NCBI GenBank assembly: GCA_963975495.1
Contig: CAXBID010000050.1
Location: 1-18,704, forward strand
Origin: CAXBID01 sp963975495
GTDB taxonomy: Bacteria; Bacteroidota; Bacteroidia; Flavobacteriales; Flavobacteriaceae
DNA length: 18,704 bases
Direction: 5' to 3'
Shown here: positions 8,405 through 15,297 of the stretch, in pieces
Position numbering within the stretch: position 1 is the first letter of the stretch
How the letters are laid out: every line of letters starts with the position of its first letter
Notes under the pieces: model-generated
Seen by the model: only the letters and a program-made list of their open reading frames with translations
The model's database searches: none
What the model was told of the DNA's origin: nothing
Translations under genes and position numbers: made by a program

Positions 8405-8472
8405 AGTACTCCCAATGGTATTTTGCCAAATAATTTGTGAATTGAGATTTAAAAAAGTAATAAACGTTTCAT
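8405..8472 (-). pseudogene. Frameshifted 5' stub of a propeller-protein paralogue
   Basis: From ATG at 8472 the first 22 nt (ATGAAACGTTTATTACTTTT and TT) match the LRR gene start with one mismatch and hit a stop after seven codons. Adding one T would restore a frame reading LNLNSQIIWQNTIGSTAE. This matches NLNAQILWQNTIGGNN at the signal-peptide junction of the 5206-6774 protein (11 of the 13 residues from NLN to TIG). Homology fades after about 8405. It reads as a remnant of a deleted propeller paralogue that once used the site 4 promoter. The in-frame stop and loss of everything downstream make it non-functional. Confidence 0.7.
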
Positions 8473-8508
8473 AACGAGAGGGTTTTAAGAGATTGATTAA
8501 TAGCGTCT

Positions 8509-8556
8509 CAAACTTACGGAACGCTTTAAAGCCAAAAAATCCCCAGTACTGGGTAT
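8509..8556 (-). promoter_or_regulatory. Duplicated palindrome promoter (site 4)
   Basis: The core CCC-AGTACT-GGG is at 8542-8553. The right arm is shortened to GGGTAT, so the palindrome is slightly imperfect. The -33 TTTTTTGG and -7 TAAGTTTG (8516-8509) are identical to site 2 and again 25 bp below the core. The match to site 2 runs from the upstream block through the first 22 nt of coding sequence. It now drives the stub and, through it, the 8343-7128 gene pair. Confidence 0.8.
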
Positions 8557-8598
8557 ATTTGTGGTGTTGGTCGAAAACTTTATCGATGAACGGTTGTT
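8557..8598 (-). repeat. Conserved block upstream of palindrome, copy 4
   Basis: The plus strand reads GGTCGAAAACTTTATCGATG and then AACGGTTG, close to copies 2 and 3. It belongs to the roughly 145-bp duplication shared with 5059-5205. Confidence 0.6.
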
Positions 8599-8622
8599 TT
8601 TTAGCTATTTAGGATAAAAAAC

Positions 8623-9366
8623 CTATAAAACACCAATTTTATTACAGAATGCAATAAGTTCCTGCGCATTGTGGCACTTGCTTTTTCTAAGGATATTTTT
8701 TCTGTGGGAATAGGCCGTATGTTCGCTTATAAAAAGTTGGTCAGCGATTTGCTTGGTCGTTTTACCTTTATTAATGAGGGCTATAACGTCTAATTCCCTA
8801 GGGGTGAAAAAATCCAGAAATTCATTAAATATCAGGGCTTTCAATGCTTTGGGATCAATGTTGCCGTAATTAGTGTCCCACTCTACTTTGTTGTTGTCGC
8901 CCATAAAAGAAATGTCCGTTAAGAACGACACATTACTGATCAATGCACCTTTGTCATCAAAATCATAGGTTTTTGTTTGGCGCAAGACCTTTAAATGGGT
9001 GTTGTCTTTTTTAATCAATCTAAAGGCTATATTTAAAAACATATCATGACTGGGAACAGTCGTTTTTATCACGTGGTTGACGAGACTCTGAATAATTCTT
9101 TTCACAACATTCACATCGTCCGGATGGAAATAATTTAGAATGATTTGTTTGGTAAATTCCCGTTCGTTATATCCTAACATTTGGGTAACACCCCGAGCAT
9201 ATGTTATTTCGTTTTGATGCCAATCCATAACATACAAACATTGTTTGCCAATTATCAACGGGAAGGCGTCTAAATCTGAAAAATCATTTTTCTTATAGGT
9301 GCCTTTTTCTAGACTTTTAGAGATCCTATTGCTGAATTCATCGATATTTAATCTAATGGCATCCAT
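8623..9366 (-). CDS. PAS domain-LuxR-type transcriptional regulator (distal copy)
   Basis: The protein has 247 residues with no signal peptide or membrane segment, so it is cytoplasmic. Residues about 40-155 resemble a PAS fold (QCLYVMDWHQNEITYARGVT, MLGYNEREF, YFHPDDVNVVKRIIQ, VSFLTDISF). Residues 185-247 are a LuxR/FixJ-type helix-turn-helix (FTPRELDVIALINKGKTTKQ, IADQLFISEHTAYSHRKNIL). There is no receiver domain or phosphoacceptor Asp, so it probably senses a small molecule or partner through the PAS domain. It is the last gene of a probable three-gene operon, 11 bp after the hydrolase. Its paralogue at 10192-10926 shares most HTH residues and the C-terminus (KIGVL). It is a candidate binder of the CCCAGTACTGGG sites, the nearest of which lies 70 bp past its stop. 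Confidence 0.88.
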   Translation of the reverse strand: MDAIRLNIDEFSNRISKSLEKGTYKKNDFSDLDAFPLIIGKQCLYVMDWHQNEITYARGVTQMLGYNEREFTKQIILNYFHPDDVNVVKRIIQSLVNHVIKTTVPSHDMFLNIAFRLIKKDNTHLKVLRQTKTYDFDDKGALISNVSFLTDISFMGDNNKVEWDTNYGNIDPKALKALIFNEFLDFFTPRELDVIALINKGKTTKQIADQLFISEHTAYSHRKNILRKSKCHNAQELIAFCNKIGVL

Positions 9367-9377
9367 ATTGATTTAAC

Positions 9378-10181
9378 TTATTTACTACAAAAAGTAATGA
9401 AACTGACCAAAGCCGTATTAAAAACCTCTGGATGTTCCAAATGCGGGCAGTGTGAAGCTTCTTCAATTAAAATGAGCTTGTTTTTCCATAAAGAAGGAAT
9501 CGATAAACTTTCAATATAATCCGTGTTTACAAATAGATCTTCTCTTCCGCAAAGCAGTGCAATTGGAATAGTTAACTGCTCTAAAATTTCAACTTCATCA
9601 GCCATATCGCCGTTTTGTATGGATGCCATTAATTGTTCCCTCACTTTGTTATGTGTCGTTTTTAAACTTTTTTTTAAAAATGCGCCATGTTCATTATTAG
9701 ATAAACTTTCCGCAAATAAATCCATGTCTGCATCGTTCAAATCTTTTTTAAACAACAAGGGCATTATGGGATGTGTCAAAAAAGCAGATTTTAAGTTTAA
9801 AGGCGATGTTACGGGAGGTGTGCTACAAATAAAAGCACCCAAACAGTCTGTTAATCTGGGTAAGGATTGAATGGTAAAATGCCCGCCCAAGGAGTGTCCC
9901 ACAATCACAAATTTTTTAAGCGCTATAGTTTTACAAAAATTTGCTATGGTATTTACAAATAAAGGTATAGAATAATGGGGTAGATGCCCGGAATTTCCAT
10001 GCCCTGGTAAATCTAAGGCCAAAAGCCTGTAGTTGTTTAATTCGTCGTCTTTAAATTGATTTTTAAAACTTTCTGAACTCAAGGAATTGCCGTGGATAAA
10101 AACCACTGCAATCTCCGCATTGGCCTCATTATCAAGATAGGCTATGTTTATATCGTTCAGTTTTAGATTTTTTTTCTTCAT
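9378..10181 (-). CDS. Alpha/beta hydrolase between two LuxR-type regulators
   Basis: Start placed at ATG 10181 (267 residues, MKKKNLKLNDINIAYLDN), 10 bp after the preceding regulator. The frame extends upstream to 10223 but would overlap that gene. The fold is a classic alpha/beta hydrolase: oxyanion strand VVFIHGNS (27-33), DLPGHGNSG (57-65), nucleophile elbow GHSLGG with Ser97, acid Asp215 in CGRED, and His244 in EASHCPHLEHPEVF. The triad is complete and no signal peptide is present, so it is a cytoplasmic esterase, lactonase or C-C hydrolase; the substrate cannot be told from sequence. Placement between two PAS-LuxR genes suggests it makes or removes a ligand for them, or acts on a metabolite they sense (inference). 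Confidence 0.88.
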   Translation of the reverse strand: MKKKNLKLNDINIAYLDNEANAEIAVVFIHGNSLSSESFKNQFKDDELNNYRLLALDLPGHGNSGHLPHYSIPLFVNTIANFCKTIALKKFVIVGHSLGGHFTIQSLPRLTDCLGAFICSTPPVTSPLNLKSAFLTHPIMPLLFKKDLNDADMDLFAESLSNNEHGAFLKKSLKTTHNKVREQLMASIQNGDMADEVEILEQLTIPIALLCGREDLFVNTDYIESLSIPSLWKNKLILIEEASHCPHLEHPEVFNTALVSFITFCSK

Positions 10182-10191
10182 ATTGATTGTT

Positions 10192-10926
10192 TTATAGCAC
10201 GCCAATTTTATAACAGAAATCAACTAGTTCCGTCGCATTATGGCAATTGCTCTTTCTAAGGATGTTTTTTCTATGGGAATAGACCGTATGCTCGCTAATA
10301 AACAATTTTTCGGCAATTATTTTGGTGGTATCATTTTCTGAAATTAGTTTAATAACATCAATCTCTCTTGAGGTGAAAAAGTTATTGAACTCTTTGTAAA
10401 CTTCTTTTTTAAAGGCTTCTTGTTCAATGTGTGGCGCATTGAATTCCCATTGGACGGTATCGGAATTATCAAAAAACGAAATATCAGTTAATAAGGATAA
10501 ATTACTTTTCATTTTACCATTCTTGGTCGCTTCAAAAAGGGACGATTGCCTTAAAATTTTAACGTAGCTGCCATCTTTTTTTCTATAGCGATAGGTTAGG
10601 TTTAGCGAACTTTTTTCTAAGTTCAAACAGGTATTGTTGGTAAGATGGTTTACCACCGCTTGGGTAATTCGTTTGATGAGGTGTAGATCATCGGGATGCG
10701 CAATTTTAAGTATGTTCTCTAGGGTAAACTCATCTTCGCTATACCCTAATATTTTTTCAATGTCTCTTTGGTATGAAAGTTTCGCTTCTTGCCAGTCAAT
10801 AACATATAAGCACTGTTTTGAATTGAGTGGGAAGCTATCGACGCTAGAAAAATCGTTGGCATGATAAGCCAACTTTTTTAATTTTGAAGCCGTTTCATAA
10901 ATAAAAAGTGGGATGGCTTGTATCAT
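10192..10926 (-). CDS. PAS domain-LuxR-type transcriptional regulator (proximal copy)
   Basis: This 244-residue cytoplasmic protein is paralogous to 8623-9366 over its whole length. It has a PAS-like region at about 38-152 (QCLYVIDWQEAKLSYQRDIE, ILGYSEDEF, IAHPDDLHLIKRI, LSLLTDISF). The LuxR-type HTH is C-terminal (FFTSREIDVIKLISENDTTK, AEKLFISEHTVYSHRKNILR). The HTH recognition helices of the two copies are almost the same, so they may share targets or form heterodimers, while the PAS regions differ more. It is the first gene of the operon with the hydrolase and the other regulator. Only 67 bp separate it from the upstream gene on the same strand and no palindrome site lies there, so it is either read through from site 5 or has an unrecognised promoter. 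Confidence 0.88.
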   Translation of the reverse strand: MIQAIPLFIYETASKLKKLAYHANDFSSVDSFPLNSKQCLYVIDWQEAKLSYQRDIEKILGYSEDEFTLENILKIAHPDDLHLIKRITQAVVNHLTNNTCLNLEKSSLNLTYRYRKKDGSYVKILRQSSLFEATKNGKMKSNLSLLTDISFFDNSDTVQWEFNAPHIEQEAFKKEVYKEFNNFFTSREIDVIKLISENDTTKIIAEKLFISEHTVYSHRKNILRKSNCHNATELVDFCYKIGVL

Positions 10927-10993
10927 TTGTAGAGAGATCTGTTTGAGAGGTTATGGTTAAGATAGTTATTGCCATGATTTTAGGATCCAGTTG

Positions 10994-11797
10994 TTATTTT
11001 TTGAAAATATTATTATTCAAATGAAAAGTAATGGAAATAAATGGATTTACTCTATAATAATCGCTATTTAAGTCATTAAAAGGTATCGCTTGATCAACGA
11101 TCTGGTTTTCTTTATACTCACCATCTAACCTAAGTTGTTTGTGCATTGCCAGCCCGCCAGTAATAATAAAATTTTGGGCAAAGGCTTTCGAAATGCCAAC
11201 AAACGCCGTAACGTTTTCCAAATCGATACCGAAACCGCCAGAGGGAATCCAAGCTTTTTCATTTTTTAGATTGATTACTGAAAACATCATAACGGGTATT
11301 GCTTTATACTGCTCTTGGCTACCACCTTTGTTTATCTTAAATTTATCGCCATCAGGTATGGTTCTGTAAGTGTCTGCCTTTACAAGTTTTACTCCTGATA
11401 TTCCAAAGGAAGTCATCCATTTACGTGTTTTTATGGTAGTATAAATGCGTGTTAGTGTTTTTATTTCTTTATCTCCATCTATTGCTATGATTTTGATGTT
11501 CACTTCTACTTCTGTGTTAGATTCTAAAACAAATGAATCATCAATAGCATAAGGACAATCTTTTTTGCCTACAATAGAAGTGCTGATTGGTTTTTCTTCT
11601 ATATATCTTTTATCAATGGAATAGTTAATGTAATAGTTGTTGCATTCAAATGTACCTCGCATTTCCAGTATATAATTTCCCTCATCAAGGGTTTGTGTTA
11701 TGGTTTTTGCGTCACTATTCAGGTTTATAATCTTTTTTTGAGTTTGACCAAAAGAAAAGCTCACAAAAAAGAATATAGTAAGTTTAAAAAGTTTCAT
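10994..11797 (-). CDS. Exported protein of unknown function under palindrome site 5
   Basis: The protein has 267 residues. A signal peptide is clear (MKLFKLTIFFFVSFSFG, then QTQKKI) and no lipobox Cys follows it. The N-terminal half looks like a beta-sandwich (ANYILEMRGTFECNNYYINY-like strands with two Cys). The C-terminal half has alternating hydrophobic strands (FGIDLENVTAFVGISKAFAQ, NFIITGGLAMHKQL, YRVNPFISITFHL) reminiscent of a small outer-membrane or beta-rich domain. I do not recognise the family. There is no T9SS sorting domain. It has its own palindrome promoter 52 bp upstream and lies directly downstream of the kinase-regulator operon, which suggests it is a target or accessory part of that signalling pathway. 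Confidence 0.8.
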   Translation of the reverse strand: MKLFKLTIFFFVSFSFGQTQKKIINLNSDAKTITQTLDEGNYILEMRGTFECNNYYINYSIDKRYIEEKPISTSIVGKKDCPYAIDDSFVLESNTEVEVNIKIIAIDGDKEIKTLTRIYTTIKTRKWMTSFGISGVKLVKADTYRTIPDGDKFKINKGGSQEQYKAIPVMMFSVINLKNEKAWIPSGGFGIDLENVTAFVGISKAFAQNFIITGGLAMHKQLRLDGEYKENQIVDQAIPFNDLNSDYYRVNPFISITFHLNNNIFKK

Positions 11798-11815
11798 AAT
11801 TCAATAGATTTAATT

Positions 11816-11862
11816 CAAAACTCGTTTTAAAAACAATTCAAAAACATACCCAATACTGGGTA
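11816..11862 (-). promoter_or_regulatory. Promoter with palindrome variant TACCCAATACTGGGTA (site 5)
   Basis: TACCCAATACTGGGTA lies at 11847-11862 with arms TACCC/GGGTA and an asymmetric centre. GAGTTTTG, a TAnnTTTG-like box with one mismatch, lies at 11823-11816 on the minus strand, again exactly 25 bp below the core, with TTTTTG in the -33 region. The site starts 3 bp after the response regulator stop codon. The upstream block seen at sites 1-4 is absent. Confidence 0.75.
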
Positions 11863-11865
11863 AAT

Positions 11866-12489
11866 TCAAAACTTATATTTTTTATCCAGCGCATAGCGCA
11901 ACAGTTCGCCTTTGCCTTGAAGCCCTAAAATACGGATCATATTTTTACGATGGGTATCTACGGTGTGGACGCCTATAAAAAGCAAATCGGCAATTTCCCT
12001 TGAGGTTTTCCCTTGTGCAATAAGTTCCAGGATTTCAATTTGGCGTTTGGTCAGGACGCCTTTCTTTTTAGTGGTGTTTTCGGTTTCCAAGGCATTGGTA
12101 TTGATATTGGCATCAAAATAAGTAGCACCTTGTGAAACTGTAATTATCGCTTTAAGGACTTCGTTTAAAGGCGAATTTTTCAAAATATAGCCAGACGCCC
12201 CGGCATTGACCATTTGCTGTATGGCTTCCACTTGGTCGAACATGGTAAAGGCCAGCACATTTATTTTGGGGTATTTGCTTTTAATCTGTTTTGTGGCTTC
12301 AATGCCGTCCATTTTTGGCATCCTGATGTCGGTGAGTACCACATTTGGCAGTTTCTTTTCCACGATTTCAAGCAAGGCTTCACCATCATTGGCAGTACCA
12401 ACAATAGTAATGTCATCTTCATATTCCAAGAGCAATTGTATGCCGTCTATTAACGATTGGTGGTCTTCGGCAATGGCAAGTCGTATCAT
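11866..12489 (-). CDS. NarL/FixJ-family response regulator
   Basis: The protein has 207 residues. An N-terminal receiver domain (1-120) carries the acidic pair E8/D9, phosphoacceptor Asp54 (VLTDIRMPKMDG), Thr82 in AFT and Lys104 in YILKNS, so all key residues are present. A LuxR-type HTH is at about 143-205 (LTKRQIEILELIAQGKTSRE, IADLLFIGVHTVDTHRKNMI). Its ATG overlaps the kinase stop by 4 bp (12486-12489), indicating a cognate, translationally coupled pair. It is the most economical candidate for binding the CCC-N6-GGG palindromes: regulators of this family bind such inverted repeats as dimers, its own operon has one upstream (14980-14997), and another lies immediately past its stop. Confidence 0.95.
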   Translation of the reverse strand: MIRLAIAEDHQSLIDGIQLLLEYEDDITIVGTANDGEALLEIVEKKLPNVVLTDIRMPKMDGIEATKQIKSKYPKINVLAFTMFDQVEAIQQMVNAGASGYILKNSPLNEVLKAIITVSQGATYFDANINTNALETENTTKKKGVLTKRQIEILELIAQGKTSREIADLLFIGVHTVDTHRKNMIRILGLQGKGELLRYALDKKYKF

Positions 12490-14336
12490 ATCGGGATGTC
12501 TATAATTATGGTCGTGCCTTTATTGGGTTCCGATTCTATGGTCATGGTGCCATTAAGGTGTTCTACACGTTTATCTATGGTGCTCAGTCCCATACCTTTA
12601 TTTTTGGTCGTGATTTGTCTGGCATTAAAACCTTTTCCGTTATCCTCGATCATAATATTCAACGTGTCCTCATGATTGGTTAAATGAATGCTGGCCTGAG
12701 TAGCCGTGGCGTGTTTTATAACATTGGTTATTAATTCCTGAATAATTCTGAAAATGGTCAATTCCAAGCTATTTTCTAAACGTTCGTCTAATCCATGGTC
12801 AATAACATCAATGGTTATGGTATTAGAACCCGATATTTTGTCGGCCATATTCTGTACGGCTTTTAAAAGACCTTGTTTGGCAATAACACCCGAATTTTTT
12901 GCGTGTGCCACTGTTCTTACTTTGTTGTAAGCTTCATCCAGTAGTGCATTGGTTTTACCGAACAATTCAGGCGAGGGTTTGTCTTTTAATACATTAAAAT
13001 GTAGTTTTACGGTTGCCATAAGGCCGCCTAAATCGTCATGCAGGTCGTTGGCAATACGTTGGCGCTCCTTTTCTTGGCCTTCAATCATGGCATCAATACT
13101 GGTAAGTTCTTGTTCTTTTAAAACAGTAGCCAATTTTTGGGTTTCGAGTGCTTTTTCCTGCTCTGCCAGTTTTTGTTTTTTTCTGGTGTTTTTCTGGATG
13201 AGGAAAGCTGTAGTACCACCAAACAATATAAATACCAAAGCACCTATTAAGAGGTTTCTATTTTGTTTGCGTTTGGATTCGCTTTCTAGGTTGTTAGCAC
13301 GAAGTTTTTCGTTGTCGTATTGCTCTTTGATGCGTGCTATCGATATGTTATGATCTTTTGTGTTCAGACTATCTGATAGTTGATTATACTGATTAAGGTA
13401 TTTATAGGCTAATTTGTAATTATTCATTTTATAATTTAATTGAGCTAAATTCTCTTTAATGAAACTTTTATGAGGGCGTTTATTTCCTATTATTTTCAAA
13501 CTGTCAGCTTTGAGATAATATTTATTGGCTTCAGTATAATTTTTTAAGTTGTTGTAGGCACTTCCAATGTTAATATAATTTAAGAATAATGCATCGGAGT
13601 TAGCGTAATTTGTGTGGTTTTTAATAAATAAAGATTGCTTATTAAAATAATATAGTGCAGAATCAGGTTTGTTTAAGTTTTCAGAATATAACGTGCCTAG
13701 ATTATTATAAATTGATGGGATTAAAATACTGTCTTCAGGTTTAAACGTGTAAGTTAGGGCCTTTTTGTAACACGATAATGCGCTTAAATTATTTTTGCGG
13801 AACAAATAGTAATTTCCCAATAGGAACAAATGCCTTATTTTATATGAGTCGATATTATAGATAGAGGCATTCTTTAAAAACAAATCAAGATAAAACTTAT
13901 TATAATAATTATTTTTTTCATAATCATAAGTTTGTGATAACTGTTCTAAACTTTTTAATAATGTTAGTGTATCTTTTAAATCTTCTGCTTTCTTATATGC
14001 TGATAAGTAATTTGCATAACTTAAACTGTCATTATCCGTTCTTTTAAAATAAATACCTTTTAAAAAAAATAATTTAGCTTGATATTCGGTTTTTAAGTTT
14101 TTTTCTTGACTCAAATCTTTAAAAAACAAAAGCGCAGAATCATTTCTTTTTTTTATTGAAAAAAGAAGTTTAAACCATTTTTTGTCAATGCTATCGATGC
14201 TATTTTTAATACGGTTTTCTATATGGGTGATGGGTGTCGTTTTGTTGATATAATAAAAAGTAGAGTCGTTTTTTTGAGCTAAACAAAGAGACAAACTACT
14301 TAATATATAAAAAACAGACACTTTGTGCTTTATCAT
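12486..14336 (-). CDS. TPR-containing sensor histidine kinase (HisKA_3 type)
   Basis: The protein has 616 residues. An N-terminal signal-like segment (VFYILSSLSLCLAQ) leads to a periplasmic region of about 320 residues with TPR-like helical pairs (for example SIYNNLGTLYSENLNKPDSA, NYINIGSAYNNLKNYTEANK). Residues 361-380 are a single membrane segment (NLLIGALVFILFGGTTAFLI), followed by a Lys/Glu-rich coiled coil (about 381-415). The cytoplasmic HisKA_3 domain has His433 (ERQRIANDLHDDLGG). The HATPase_c domain has its N box around Asn538 (ELITNVIKHA), DNGKGF at 565-570 and GMGLS at 581-585. It should phosphorylate the regulator encoded next, with a 4-bp overlap. It also overlaps the preceding lipoprotein by 4 bp, so all three are made together. 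The signal is unknown; TPRs suggest a protein or peptide partner in the periplasm. Confidence 0.95.
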   Translation of the reverse strand: MIKHKVSVFYILSSLSLCLAQKNDSTFYYINKTTPITHIENRIKNSIDSIDKKWFKLLFSIKKRNDSALLFFKDLSQEKNLKTEYQAKLFFLKGIYFKRTDNDSLSYANYLSAYKKAEDLKDTLTLLKSLEQLSQTYDYEKNNYYNKFYLDLFLKNASIYNIDSYKIRHLFLLGNYYLFRKNNLSALSCYKKALTYTFKPEDSILIPSIYNNLGTLYSENLNKPDSALYYFNKQSLFIKNHTNYANSDALFLNYINIGSAYNNLKNYTEANKYYLKADSLKIIGNKRPHKSFIKENLAQLNYKMNNYKLAYKYLNQYNQLSDSLNTKDHNISIARIKEQYDNEKLRANNLESESKRKQNRNLLIGALVFILFGGTTAFLIQKNTRKKQKLAEQEKALETQKLATVLKEQELTSIDAMIEGQEKERQRIANDLHDDLGGLMATVKLHFNVLKDKPSPELFGKTNALLDEAYNKVRTVAHAKNSGVIAKQGLLKAVQNMADKISGSNTITIDVIDHGLDERLENSLELTIFRIIQELITNVIKHATATQASIHLTNHEDTLNIMIEDNGKGFNARQITTKNKGMGLSTIDKRVEHLNGTMTIESEPNKGTTIIIDIPI

Positions 14337-14920
14337 TTAGCATTCATTTTTTTATCTTTATATGGGTCTGTTCCTGCAACAACTGAATTTTTGAGCTTTT
14401 CTCCAAGTATCGGATGAGGATCGTCACACGCTATTTTTTTGTAGTCTATTTTTAGTTCTATATTTATAGAATCACTATTGAATTTATAATTTCTAATGGT
14501 TGCTTTATAAATTTTAGCAGTTGTAATGTCATCTCCATATTCATTTCCTTTGGATTTGAATGAGATGCCTTTACTATTGATATGTTTCAGAGAAGGTTCA
14601 GAAAAATTTTCAGATATAGGAATATATAAAGTAACCTCGCCTGGGGTAATGTAATAAGTTGATTTTTTTTCATCTATAGCTATTGAATCACAGAGATTAT
14701 ATGTGTAGTTATCTGGTGTTGCCTCAGTAATTTCTATATCGAGATTACTTTGGGTATTTAACAATAAATTATAATCGTTTCTTAACTTTTGTAGCTCATT
14801 TTCACAACTAAGTGCATTTGAATTATTTGATTCTTTCTCTTGCTTATTACTGTTTCCACAGTTAAAAGAAGTTATCAAAATTAATGCTAAGCAACAGATA
14901 CTTAAAATTTTAATTTTCAT
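14333..14920 (-). CDS. Probable lipoprotein, first gene of the kinase operon
   Basis: Start placed at ATG 14920 (195 residues) because MKIKILSICCLALILITSFN leads to Cys21 (CGNSNKQEKES), a plausible though non-canonical lipidation site. The in-frame ATG at 14968 lies too close to the promoter. After a Ser/Asn/Lys linker comes a short coiled coil (ENELQKLRNDYNLLL), then a beta-rich domain with YYITPGEVTLYIPIS and KIDYKKIACDDPHPILGEKL. I do not recognise the family. It overlaps the sensor kinase ATG by 4 bp. A lipoprotein translationally coupled to a TPR sensor kinase could be its periplasmic signal partner or modulator (inference). Confidence 0.75.
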   Translation of the reverse strand: MKIKILSICCLALILITSFNCGNSNKQEKESNNSNALSCENELQKLRNDYNLLLNTQSNLDIEITEATPDNYTYNLCDSIAIDEKKSTYYITPGEVTLYIPISENFSEPSLKHINSKGISFKSKGNEYGDDITTAKIYKATIRNYKFNSDSINIELKIDYKKIACDDPHPILGEKLKNSVVAGTDPYKDKKMNAK

Positions 14921-14948
14921 GATGTAATGGTTTTGGTTAGTAATAATG

Positions 14949-14997
14949 CAAATCTCTCTAAAAAGCAAGAATCAAAACATACCCATTACTAGGGATA
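14949..14997 (-). promoter_or_regulatory. Promoter of the lipoprotein-kinase-regulator operon (site 6)
   Basis: TACCC-ATTACTA-GGGATA at 14980-14997 keeps the arms of the palindrome but has a 7-bp spacer instead of 6. GAGATTTG (14956-14949, minus strand) fits TAnnTTTG except for the first base and again lies 25 bp below the arm. TTTTG is in the -33 region. The weaker palindrome would suit autoregulation at a different affinity. The bases from 14998 to 15075 show nothing further. Confidence 0.65.
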
Positions 14998-15075
14998 TTT
15001 CCCAATTAATTTAGAAAAACAAAATTTGTATAAACTAAAACCTAGATGAAAAGCAGAAAAACACGAAGTAATGTC

Positions 15076-15261
15076 TTACTTAAAAATAAACTTAATAGCA
15101 GTAATAAATAAAATAAAAGCAATAAAGGCTATAAGTACCCAAACGCTACCAGCATAAAAGCGTTTATGTAGTTTTAAATCTTTACGGTAAGTATAGGCAA
15201 TGACTATGGAGAAGACGACAAAAAATATAATTCCAAAAATGATTTGACCTTTACTAAACAT
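15076..15261 (-). CDS. Small two-helix membrane protein
   Basis: Starting at ATG 15261 gives 61 residues (MFSKGQIIFGIIFFVVFSIV). The in-frame ATG at 15294 would add 11 residues next to the repeat element. Two hydrophobic helices (about 7-22 and 40-58) flank a basic loop (TYRKDLKLHKRFYAG). Small proteins of this layout are common in Flavobacteriia; I know of no function. Its promoter region is interrupted by the element at 15298-15423. Confidence 0.72.
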   Translation of the reverse strand: MFSKGQIIFGIIFFVVFSIVIAYTYRKDLKLHKRFYAGSVWVLIAFIAFILFITAIKFIFK

Positions 15262-15297
15262 ATAGTTATTTTTATGCAAATTTAATAAAAACATCTA

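Noticed and set aside
12949..13353. Plus-strand open frame opposite the histidine kinase
   Set aside because: The minus strand encodes complete HisKA_3 and HATPase_c motifs here; the plus frame has no recognisable features.
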